This document shows positions 1 through 5,231 of a DNA stretch of 5,231 bases, in pieces. How positions within the stretch are numbered: the stretch's first letter is position 1; each line of letters starts with the position of its first letter. The stretch is from Eshraghiella sp050874365 (lineage in GTDB: Bacteria; Bacillota; Clostridia; Lachnospirales; Lachnospiraceae): the NCBI GenBank assembly GCA_050874365.1, contig JBNMKN010000118.1, positions 1 through 5,231 of the forward strand, read 5' to 3'. Under the pieces are notes generated by a model. It was given only the letters and a program-made list of their open reading frames with translations. It was not told the origin of the DNA and ran no database searches. The position numbers and the translations under genes are program-made.

Positions 1-8
1 GTTATATT

Positions 9-905
9 ATGAACAATAATTTATCTTTATACAATATATTTCTTGCTGTTGCCGAAGCCGGAAGCACCTTGGGTGCAGCCAAAACCCTATTTATAAGCCA
101 GCCTGCCGTAAGTAAGGCAATTTCCAAATTGGAAGCTTCCCTTGAAGTCAGTCTTTTTGTAAGAAGCAAAAAGGGCGTCCGCCTCACAGATGACGGACTC
201 ATTCTCTATGACCGTATAAAAAATGCCTTTGAATATATCGACGAGGGCGAGTCGGTTATCAGAGAGCGTAACAGTCTCGGCACAGGACATATAAAAATCG
301 GTGTCAGCAGTACATTATGCAAATATATCCTTCTGCCCTATCTTTCCCTGTACACAAAAGACCACCCTCACATACGCATTTCAATTGAGTGTCATTCTTC
401 AAGGGAAACCGCAGATATTCTCCAGCAGAACCACGTTGACCTCGGTCTCATTGCCAAGCCTGATAATTCAACCCTTTCCTGCCTAAGTCTCGGATATATG
501 CACGATACCTTTGTTGCCACAAAGGAATATCTCTCCAATATGGCAAAAAGAAATGATGCCAACCTTATGATGCTTAACAGGGAAAATCTTACAAGACAGT
601 ATGTAGACAGGTATATTCCAGCCAGATTTTATGAAAAATTCAATCTCATGGAAACCGACAATATGGACCTTCTTATAGAATTTGCCAAAACCGGTATCGG
701 TATCGGCTGTGTCATCAAGGAATTTGTTAAAAAAGAACTGGGGAACGGACTGTTGGTGGAATACAATACAGGTCTCCCCGAAATAGAAAAACGTGAGGTG
801 TGCTTCGCCTATTCCTACAGGCGCATGCCCAATCCTCACGTCATGGATTTTCTCGATTATGTGAATGAGAAAAAATCTGATAAAAAATTTAACGTATTGG
901 TGTAG
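9..905 (+). CDS. LysR-family transcriptional regulator
   Basis: This encodes a 298-residue protein, the usual length for a LysR-type regulator, a cytoplasmic DNA-binding protein that responds to a small-molecule effector. Residues about 5-65 form the N-terminal winged helix-turn-helix; the stretch AAKTLFISQPAVSKAISKLE (23-42) is the classic recognition-helix region, followed by LFVRSKKGVRLTDDG in the wing. Residues about 92-290 are the two-lobed effector-binding domain, starting GHIKIGVSS and including VDLGLIAK and the GIGIGCVIKEF stretch typical of the fold. The ATG at 9 gives the normal family N-terminus, but its ribosome binding site would lie at or beyond the window edge, so the start cannot be confirmed from RBS evidence. 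The gene is convergent with ilvC, with one base between the two stop codons. Regulating the ilv genes is possible by analogy with IlvY of enterobacteria, but there ilvY is divergent from ilvC; here the link is position only. The effector and targets are unknown. Confidence 0.93.
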   Translation: MNNNLSLYNIFLAVAEAGSTLGAAKTLFISQPAVSKAISKLEASLEVSLFVRSKKGVRLTDDGLILYDRIKNAFEYIDEGESVIRERNSLGTGHIKIGVSSTLCKYILLPYLSLYTKDHPHIRISIECHSSRETADILQQNHVDLGLIAKPDNSTLSCLSLGYMHDTFVATKEYLSNMAKRNDANLMMLNRENLTRQYVDRYIPARFYEKFNLMETDNMDLLIEFAKTGIGIGCVIKEFVKKELGNGLLVEYNTGLPEIEKREVCFAYSYRRMPNPHVMDFLDYVNEKKSDKKFNVLV

Positions 906-906
906 A

Positions 907-921
907 TTAGTTATTAACTAA
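907..921. repeat. 15-bp inverted repeat at the convergent gene ends
   Basis: TTAGTTATTAACTAA is a perfect inverted repeat of two 7-base arms around one central base. It covers the stop codon and last codons of ilvC and begins two bases after the lysR stop. As RNA it could form a 6-bp AU-rich stem with a 3-base loop on either strand. Neither side has a clear T-tract or any GC in the stem beyond one pair, so it would be a poor intrinsic terminator. It may be chance in an AT-rich junction. Confidence 0.35.
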
Positions 922-1932
922 CTTATCTTCTTCGTTATTCCAGCTGTAAAGTTTACGAACTTCCTCGCCAACCTTCTCTGATGGATGTTCAGCAGCAAGC
1001 TTTCTCATAGCCTTGAAGTGAACCTGACGTCCTGCTGGAGACATATCTAATAAGAATTCCTTAGCAAATGTTCCGTCCTGGATATCTGAAAGAATCTTCT
1101 TCATAGCCTTCTTAGTATCTTCTGTAACAATCTTAGGACCTGTTACATAATCACCGTATTCAGCAGTATTGGAAATTGAATATCTCATTCCTGCGAAACC
1201 TGACTGGTAAATTAAGTCAACGATAAGCTTCATTTCATGGATACATTCAAAGTAAGCATTTCTTGGGTCATATCCTGCTTCGCAAAGTGTTTCAAAACCT
1301 GCCTGCATTAATGCACAAACACCACCGCAAAGAACTGCCTGCTCACCAAAGAGGTCTGTTTCTGTTTCTGTTCTGAATGTTGTCTCAAGAACACCTGCTC
1401 TTGCTCCGCCGATTGCTAAAGCATAAGCTAATGCGATATCAAGTGCCTTACCTGTTGCGTTCTGTTCAACAGCTACTAAACAAGGAACACCCTTACCTGC
1501 AAGGTATTCTGAACGTACTGTATGTCCTGGTCCCTTAGGAGCTATCATAGTAACATCAACGTCTGCCGGTGGCTTAATACATCCAAAGTGAATATTGAAA
1601 CCATGAGCGAACATAAGCATGTTGCCCGGTTCAAGGTTAGGCTCGATGTCTTTCTTGTACATATCTGCCTGTAATTCATCATTAATAAGAATCATGATGA
1701 TATCTGCTCTCTTTGCAGCTTCTGCTGCTGTATATACTTCAAAGCCCTGCTTCTCAGCCTTTGCCCATGACTTACTGCCTTCGTAAAGACCAATAATAAC
1801 GTTACATCCTGATTCCTTCGCATTCAATGCGTGAGCATGTCCCTGGCTGCCATAGCCGATAACTGCAATTGTCTTACCGTCTAATGCTGATAAGTTACAG
1901 TCTTCCTGATAATAAATCTTTGCTTCTGACAT
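907..1932 (-). CDS. ilvC: Ketol-acid reductoisomerase (class I)
   Basis: IlvC catalyses the second step of branched-chain amino acid synthesis: Mg2+-dependent alkyl migration and NAD(P)H reduction of acetolactate or acetohydroxybutyrate to the dihydroxy acids. The 341-residue length matches class I enzymes. The N-terminal Rossmann domain (about 15-185) carries the dinucleotide motif GYGSQG (26-31) and the cofactor loop GLYEGSKSW (48-56), where S53 and S55 are in place to hold the NADPH 2'-phosphate. The C-terminal knotted domain follows. The expected active-site residues are all visible: H110 in FAHGFNIHFG, K133 in APKGPGHTVR, D193 and E197 in DLFGEQ, E229 and E233 in ECIHEMK, and S254 in SISNTAEYG. 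A strong Shine-Dalgarno (AGGAGG, complement of 1944-1949) lies upstream of the ATG. The gene follows ilvN by 68 bases on the same strand and is probably co-transcribed with it. The product looks intact and active. Confidence 0.98.
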   Translation of the reverse strand: MSEAKIYYQEDCNLSALDGKTIAVIGYGSQGHAHALNAKESGCNVIIGLYEGSKSWAKAEKQGFEVYTAAEAAKRADIIMILINDELQADMYKKDIEPNLEPGNMLMFAHGFNIHFGCIKPPADVDVTMIAPKGPGHTVRSEYLAGKGVPCLVAVEQNATGKALDIALAYALAIGGARAGVLETTFRTETETDLFGEQAVLCGGVCALMQAGFETLCEAGYDPRNAYFECIHEMKLIVDLIYQSGFAGMRYSISNTAEYGDYVTGPKIVTEDTKKAMKKILSDIQDGTFAKEFLLDMSPAGRQVHFKAMRKLAAEHPSEKVGEEVRKLYSWNNEEDKLVNN

Positions 1933-1953
1933 TTTAAAAAATTCCTCCTGTTA

Positions 1954-1965
1954 TAACTTAAGTTA
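1954..1965. repeat. 12-bp perfect palindrome upstream of ilvC RBS
   Basis: TAACTTAAGTTA is a perfect palindrome in the ilvN-ilvC gap, ending four bases before the ilvC Shine-Dalgarno complement. It could be a protein-binding site or a weak RNA stem (4 bp with a 4-base loop) that affects ribosome access. It is AT-rich, so chance is also possible. Confidence 0.35.
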
Positions 1966-1975
1966 AGTATTTCAT

Positions 1976-1989
1976 CTGGGGTATCCCAG
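1976..1989 (-). other. Small GC-rich hairpin in the ilvN-ilvC spacer
   Basis: On the transcribed (-) strand CTGGG and CCCAG form a perfect 5-bp stem around a 4-base loop (positions 1981-1984), between the ilvN stop and the ilvC ribosome binding site. There is no following T-tract, so it does not look like a terminator. It could protect the downstream ilvC message after cleavage, a known way to set different levels within an operon; this is inference. Confidence 0.4.
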
Positions 1990-2000
1990 CTAAAACCATA

Positions 2001-2492
2001 TTACTGATTTCTCTTATTGCCTCTTCTAAGGCCTGTAAGACCGGTTCTTGCAATCTCAAGAATCTGGTATCCTACCAAAAGTTCAAGGAACGCATCTATC
2101 TTGGACTTATCGCCTGTAAGCTCAAGCACCATAGAATCCATAGACACATCAATTACCTTAGCTCTGAAAATATCCGCAACAGATACAATTTCCGGACGCT
2201 GTATTTCATTAACGGCAACCCTGACAAGAATAAGTTCCCTGCATACCGAATCCTCACGCTTAAGTTCTTTGATGTCAATGACATCCTCAAGCTTTGAAAG
2301 CTGCTTGATAACCTGCTCATGCACATTCTCATCGCCTTCAACAACAACTGTGATTCTTGATACATTCTTATCGCCTGTCACACCTGCTGTGATGCTGTCA
2401 ATATTGTATCCTCTTCTGGTAAACAAACCCGATATTCTGCTTGTTACACCTGCTTCATTATTAACTAATAAGGATAAAACCATCTGTCTCAT
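2001..2492 (-). CDS. ilvN: Acetohydroxyacid synthase small (regulatory) subunit
   Basis: This is the regulatory subunit of acetohydroxyacid (acetolactate) synthase, which activates the ThDP-dependent catalytic subunit and confers valine feedback inhibition. At 163 residues it has the normal length of IlvN/IlvH. Residues about 3-78 are the ACT domain, with the family signature LSLLVNNEAGVTSRISGLF followed by RRGYNIDSITAG; N12, G15 and N30 align with the valine-site residues N11, G14 and N29 of E. coli IlvH, so feedback control should be kept. Residues about 84-160 are the C-terminal domain that contacts the large subunit, ending in the conserved EIARTGLTGLRRG. The ATG at 2490-2492 is supported by GAGGT (complement of 2502-2506) nine bases upstream. 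It is the first gene of the unit ilvN-ilvC. The catalytic gene ilvB, often directly upstream of ilvN, is absent; an unrelated J-domain gene is there instead, so the partner must be encoded elsewhere. Confidence 0.96.
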   Translation of the reverse strand: MRQMVLSLLVNNEAGVTSRISGLFTRRGYNIDSITAGVTGDKNVSRITVVVEGDENVHEQVIKQLSKLEDVIDIKELKREDSVCRELILVRVAVNEIQRPEIVSVADIFRAKVIDVSMDSMVLELTGDKSKIDAFLELLVGYQILEIARTGLTGLRRGNKRNQ

Positions 2493-2539
2493 TATTGTTC
2501 TACCTCATACAAAATATTAGGCAACTGCCCATCTGTTAT

Positions 2540-2567
2540 ATTTTAGCACAATAAATATTCTTGTCAA
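2540..2567 (-). promoter_or_regulatory. SigA-type promoter of ilvN-ilvC
   Basis: On the - strand, TTGACA (complement of 2562-2567, a perfect -35) is followed after 16 bases by TAAAAT (complement of 2540-2545), preceded by TGC, which makes an extended -10. Transcription should start near 2533 and give a leader of about 40 nucleotides before the ilvN ATG, too short for a T-box or a leader-peptide attenuator. The spacer overlaps an imperfect inverted repeat (CAA.AA...TT.TTG, 2550-2564) that could be an operator. The promoter sits between the end of the J-domain gene and ilvN; no terminator is seen between them, so some readthrough from the antiporter unit is possible. Confidence 0.72.
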
Positions 2568-2577
2568 TCAGTTTAGG

Positions 2578-3090
2578 TTAACCATATACTTTTTTCAGCC
2601 TGTCATACTCAATATTAATGGCATGAATTACTGAATCGTCACCGTCCTGATTATCAGGGTGAAATATTTTCATCAGTTCCCTGTAGCGTTTCTTTAAGGC
2701 TGCTTCACTTCTCACGCCTTTAAAAAATATATCCACACCGCTATATGTGACCGTTGAGGTTCTCTTATTTTTTCTGATTGTTTCAAAAGTATTTTTTTCC
2801 TCTGCCAGCTTCTTTTTTTCAATGGCAAGCTGTACATATTCCTCTTCAAGTGCCGCAAGTTTCTTCTCAACAAGTTTGGTAGCTTCATCAAGCTGTGCTA
2901 TTTTTAATTTGGCAATGGATATTTTTTTATCCAAAGTCTCATGTTTTATCCTGACTTCATGTTCAAGTTTACGTCTTTCCTCAAATAAACGTTCTTTTTC
3001 TTCGGCAAGGCGTACATTTTCCATAAAAAACCATTCTTTTGTATCTGCAAGCTCTTTATCATCGGCTATTTCAAATTCCTTGTTAAGCAC
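2578..3090 (-). CDS. Coiled-coil protein with C-terminal J domain
   Basis: This encodes 170 residues. Residues about 24-105 are strongly charged, rich in E, K, L and A with leucines at heptad-like spacing, and should form a long coiled coil. Residues about 117-170 form a short J domain: FFKGVRSEAALKKRYRELM leads into the HPD motif at 144-146, then INIEYDRLKKVYG as helix III. An intact HPD is what J proteins use to stimulate ATP hydrolysis by Hsp70 (DnaK), so it is probably a working co-chaperone. It lacks the Gly/Phe region, zinc fingers and client-binding domain of true DnaJ, and the J domain is at the C-terminus. No membrane segment or signal peptide is seen. The start is GTG, chosen because GAGGTG lies nine bases upstream, inside the 3' end of the antiporter gene. 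The three-base gap to the antiporter stop implies translational coupling. Its client or partner is unknown; the coiled coil may be the targeting part. Confidence 0.87.
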   Translation of the reverse strand: MLNKEFEIADDKELADTKEWFFMENVRLAEEKERLFEERRKLEHEVRIKHETLDKKISIAKLKIAQLDEATKLVEKKLAALEEEYVQLAIEKKKLAEEKNTFETIRKNKRTSTVTYSGVDIFFKGVRSEAALKKRYRELMKIFHPDNQDGDDSVIHAINIEYDRLKKVYG

Positions 3091-3093
3091 CTG

Positions 3094-4275
3094 TTACGCC
3101 ACCTCTTCTTTTTTCTTTTTGTCTGTAAAAAGCAGCTTCAATAAAATCGGAGTAACCACTGAAGACACTATGATAAGTAAAATTACAGGTGCAAAATATT
3201 CCGGCTTCACAAGTCCGGAATCAAGTCCCTTCTGCGTAACTACAAGCGCGACTTCGCCTCTTGTCATCATTCCGACTCCAGCAATAAGTGATTCTTTCCA
3301 TGTGTGTTTAGTAACTTTTGCCGCAAATCCGCAGCCCACTATCTTACCTGCAATCGCACCAACAATGAACAAACCGCTGAAAGCAAGGATTCCCAGAGTC
3401 ATACTCGATAAATCCGTCTTAAGTCCTATGCTTGCAAAAAACAACGGACCGAAAAACATATATGAACCGATATTGACACGCCTGTCAACATACTCGGAAT
3501 CTTCAATATTGCAAAGAATAACACCTGCTATAAAAGCACCTGTGATTTCGGCAACACCGAACACCTTTTCCGCAACATATGAAAGTGCAAAACAGAATAC
3601 TATACTTAAAATAACAATTCTTCTTCTGTGTGGCCATCTTTTATCAATCCATGAAAACAGTTTATAAAGAAGAAAGCCAAAACATCCCGAAGCAACAAAG
3701 AACAATACTGTTTTAAGAATTACCATTCCTATAGGTTCGTCTGAACCGCCTGCCGCTCCCAGTACAATGGAAAGCACCATAATTCCGATAACGTCATCCA
3801 CGATGGCGGCGCTCACAATCGTCGTTCCAAGCTCGGTGTCAACTTTTCCAAGTTCCTTAAGTGTCTGCACGGTAATACTTACGGATGTTGCCGTCATTAT
3901 TACTCCGATAAATACTGCCTGGAAAAACTTGGTTGTTCCAATTGCTTCCACTCCGTACCAGAAATATCCTATAACCGTACCAAAAATCAGAGGTACAAGC
4001 ACGCCCATAAATGCCATAAATACGGCTACGGGACCTGTTTTCACAAGTGTCTTTAAATTAGTCTCAAGACCTGCCGAGAACATAAGGAGTACAACTCCCA
4101 CTTCGGCAAATATCTGAATATATGATGTGTTACTGACCCATCCAAGTATCGGTCCTACAAGCAGCCCCGCAAGTATCTGACCCACAACCTGAGGGAGTTT
4201 AATTTTACGCGCTGCCAATCCAAAAACTTCTGCGGCGGCAATTATAATTGCCAGGTCCTTTAAATTTTCATACAT
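3094..4275 (-). CDS. Cation:proton antiporter (CPA2 family, NapA/KefB-like)
   Basis: This is an integral membrane monovalent cation (Na+ or K+)/H+ exchanger of the CPA2 family. About 12 hydrophobic segments span the protein, beginning with the family signature LPQVVGQILAGLLVGP and including LLMFSAGLETN. TATSVSIT is followed by AAIVDDVIGIMVL; the adjacent Asp pair (160-161 from this start) matches the DD ion-binding motif of electrogenic NapA/NhaA-type exchangers. GPLFFASIGLKTDL and MMTRGEVALVV are also typical. It ends in a short Lys/Glu-rich tail, with no TrkA-N or RCK domain, unlike KefB/KefC of about 600 residues. Start choice: an ATG at 4285-4287 is in frame but the purine-rich AAAAAAGGA abuts it with no spacing. 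The ATG at 4273-4275 has GGTGA five bases upstream and gives the usual family start MYENLKDLAIII, so I prefer it; the longer form adds four residues. It is first in a two-gene unit with the J-domain gene. Confidence 0.93.
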   Translation of the reverse strand: MYENLKDLAIIIAAAEVFGLAARKIKLPQVVGQILAGLLVGPILGWVSNTSYIQIFAEVGVVLLMFSAGLETNLKTLVKTGPVAVFMAFMGVLVPLIFGTVIGYFWYGVEAIGTTKFFQAVFIGVIMTATSVSITVQTLKELGKVDTELGTTIVSAAIVDDVIGIMVLSIVLGAAGGSDEPIGMVILKTVLFFVASGCFGFLLYKLFSWIDKRWPHRRRIVILSIVFCFALSYVAEKVFGVAEITGAFIAGVILCNIEDSEYVDRRVNIGSYMFFGPLFFASIGLKTDLSSMTLGILAFSGLFIVGAIAGKIVGCGFAAKVTKHTWKESLIAGVGMMTRGEVALVVTQKGLDSGLVKPEYFAPVILLIIVSSVVTPILLKLLFTDKKKKEEVA

Positions 4276-4305
4276 ATCTGTCACCATTCCTTTTTTCTAA
4301 ACTAT

Positions 4306-4333
4306 ATTTTATCTATAAAACCGTATATTGCAA
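4306..4333 (-). promoter_or_regulatory. Candidate promoter of the antiporter/J-domain unit
   Basis: On the - strand TTGCAA (complement of 4328-4333) is followed after 16 bases by TAAAAT (complement of 4306-4311), a reasonable SigA-type pair. Transcription would start near 4299, leaving a short leader of about 12 to 24 nucleotides depending on which antiporter start is used. It lies just downstream of the gene remnant at 4342-4452, with no terminator between them. Confidence 0.55.
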
Positions 4334-4341
4334 GCATTTTT

Positions 4342-4452
4342 TTAATAAGTAGTTATATATGCGTCCTTGTATCCCAGTGCCTTCATCTTTTCCATCATAA
4401 TTTCCTGTCCCTCATTAACCGTGACATATCCCTGCTCATAATAATCCCCTTT
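4342..4452 (-). pseudogene. Possible C-terminal remnant of a SPOR-like protein
   Basis: Between the antiporter and the GGDEF gene, the - strand has an open stretch of 36 codons ending in TAA (complement of 4342-4344). It reads KGDYYEQGYV, then TVNEGQEIMM, EKMKALGYKD and AYITTY. The pattern of a charged helix followed by LKALGYxDAYI-like residues at the extreme C-terminus resembles the last helix and strand of SPOR (peptidoglycan-binding) repeats of cell-wall proteins. There is no in-frame start before the internal ATG pair and a TAA lies directly upstream (4453-4455). The neighbouring frame, open from about 4455 to 4502, reads IWEYHKYIGK into the same place, and one extra base in the A5/T5 run at 4450-4454 would join the two. 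It is therefore best read as the 3' end of a decayed or deleted gene. The family assignment is pattern recognition only, and chance coding-like sequence cannot be excluded. Confidence 0.42.
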
Positions 4453-4480
4453 TTACCTATATATTTATGATATTCCCATA

Positions 4481-4509
4481 TTGAGAAATTGATAATTCTG
4501 GGTTATAAT
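4481..4509 (+). promoter_or_regulatory. SigA-type promoter of the GGDEF-family gene
   Basis: TTGAGA (4481-4486) and a perfect TATAAT (4504-4509) are separated by the ideal 17 bases. Transcription should start near 4516, about 26 bases before the ATG at 4542, with the ribosome binding site AAAGGGA (4526-4532) nine bases ahead of the start. No operator repeat is obvious. This suggests simple, fairly strong constitutive expression. Confidence 0.78.
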
Positions 4510-4541
4510 TACACTAAAAAAGATGAAAGGGAACGATAATT

Positions 4542-5231
4542 ATGACTTCAACAATAGTTTTATCAATTATCATTTTTCTCCTTGTTATCGGATTATCTGT
4601 ATGCATTTACAGAATCAGTCTGGAAAAGCATTACTACAGCTATACATTTGACAAATCCGAGAAATTAGAAAAAGAACTTAAGGATGAACAGGACAAAAAT
4701 TCCAAAATGTCTGAACGTCTTAACCGTGTTGCCTATATGAATACGGTTAGTAAAATATATAATCTTGATTATTTTATTGCAGGAACAGGCAAGATGTTCA
4801 CAGAGGCGCCTAATGCCAAATATACCCTTGTTACCTTCAATATCGCCAATATGGGAAGTATCAACAAACTTTTCGGTTCGGATGAGGGTAACCGTTCAAT
4901 CGTATATGCGGCAGATTCCCTGAGACAGGTTTCAAGAAAATACCAATACATATATGCACACCTCTATTCCAATCTGTTTGGTGCAATGCTGACAACTGAT
5001 AATGATAACATTATTCTTTCTTACGTTAATGAGCTTACAGAGCGTATGAATAACTACACAGACAGTTTCTCTCTTGATACTTCTTTCGGTATCTATAAGG
5101 TAAATAATATCAACCTTCCTGTTATCGAGATGATTAACTGTACGATGCTCGCCCAGAATATGAATAAAAATATCAAGAACTGCAATTACAACTTCTATAC
5201 CGAAGACCTTGATAAACAGTTCCGTGAGAAC
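4542..5231 (+). CDS. Membrane-anchored degenerate GGDEF-domain protein, 3' truncated by window
   Basis: The gene is open to the window edge and gives 230 residues without a stop. Residues 4-22 are a single hydrophobic segment (SIIIFLLVIGLSVCIY), an N-terminal membrane anchor with no large external domain. Residues about 35-63 are a charged Lys/Glu-rich linker, probably coiled coil. Residues about 64-222 have the GGDEF fold: NTVSKIYNLDYF (67-78) matches the D-x-LTGLYNRxxF start, LVTFNIANMGSINKLFG (96-112) the metal-binding strand and substrate Asn (N108), and SFGIY (181-185) the late S-x-GI motif. The catalytic signature is lost: GGDEF is replaced by YSNLF (142-146), and both metal aspartates are N100 and A102, so it should not make c-di-GMP. 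No RxxD inhibitory site is seen. The end DLDKQFREN resembles the linker before an EAL domain, so a GGDEF-EAL phosphodiesterase is likely, but that part is outside the window. The start is supported by AAAGGGA nine bases upstream and a consensus promoter. Confidence 0.85.
   Translation, partial: MTSTIVLSIIIFLLVIGLSVCIYRISLEKHYYSYTFDKSEKLEKELKDEQDKNSKMSERLNRVAYMNTVSKIYNLDYFIAGTGKMFTEAPNAKYTLVTFNIANMGSINKLFGSDEGNRSIVYAADSLRQVSRKYQYIYAHLYSNLFGAMLTTDNDNIILSYVNELTERMNNYTDSFSLDTSFGIYKVNNINLPVIEMINCTMLAQNMNKNIKNCNYNFYTEDLDKQFREN

Noticed and set aside
483..839. 118-codon open frame antisense to lysR
   Set aside because: It lies entirely inside the effector-binding domain of the LysR gene and shows no domain of its own.
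2017..2520. 167-codon open frame antisense to ilvN
   Set aside because: It mirrors the ilvN coding frame, is Ser/Thr/Leu-rich and has no family features; ilvN itself is unambiguous.
2493..2539. Possible T-box, attenuator or riboswitch ahead of ilvN
   Set aside because: The predicted leader is only about 40 nucleotides. It holds just a tiny GGC/GCC stem and no specifier loop, leader peptide or terminator.
3094..3150. Regulatory TrkA-N/RCK domain at the antiporter C-terminus as in KefB/KefC
   Set aside because: The protein stops a few residues after the last membrane segment with a short charged tail; the next gene is a coiled-coil J protein, not an RCK protein.
2747..3667. 306-codon open frame on the + strand antisense to the J-domain and antiporter genes
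   Set aside because: It is Ser/Thr-rich low-complexity shadow translation spanning two clear genes on the other strand, with no recognisable domain.
4445..4456. Programmed -1 frameshift site joining the two reading frames of the 4342-4502 remnant
   Set aside because: The run has only five A bases before GGGG, which does not make a canonical slippery heptamer in the needed phase, and the joined frame still has no start codon.

Overview
The window looks like ordinary chromosome from a low-GC Gram-positive anaerobe, most likely a member of the Lachnospiraceae or a close clostridial relative. This rests on moderately AT-rich codon use, strong purine-rich ribosome binding sites, consensus SigA-type promoters, and protein styles typical of that group: a class I ketol-acid reductoisomerase of clostridial type, a small coiled-coil J-domain protein, and a membrane-anchored degenerate GGDEF protein. 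The genus cannot be fixed from sequence reading alone.

Layout from left to right: a LysR-family regulator on the + strand (9-905); then, on the - strand and convergent with it, ilvC (907-1932) preceded in its operon by ilvN (2001-2492), with a good promoter at 2540-2567. Upstream of that promoter, also on the - strand, lie a coiled-coil/J-domain protein (2578-3090) and the cation/proton antiporter that precedes it (3094-4275 or 4287). The last two are only three bases apart and appear translationally coupled. The gap at 4288-4541 holds the antiporter promoter, a 36-codon stretch on the - strand that reads like the tail of a lost SPOR-type protein, and a strong + strand promoter. That promoter drives a membrane-anchored GGDEF-family gene (from 4542), which runs off the right edge.

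Functionally, ilvN and ilvC give the regulatory subunit of acetohydroxyacid synthase and the next enzyme in valine/leucine/isoleucine synthesis; the catalytic subunit ilvB is not here. The LysR protein is a candidate regulator of them by position only. The antiporter and J-domain protein form a second unit with a likely role in ion/pH homeostasis, the J protein's part being unknown. The GGDEF protein has lost its catalytic motif and is probably the N-terminal half of a c-di-GMP phosphodiesterase or receptor.

I found no mobile element, CRISPR array, tRNA/rRNA, or clearly new multi-gene system. The most unusual items are the gene remnant near 4342-4452, the dead GGDEF domain, and the antiporter/J-protein pair.
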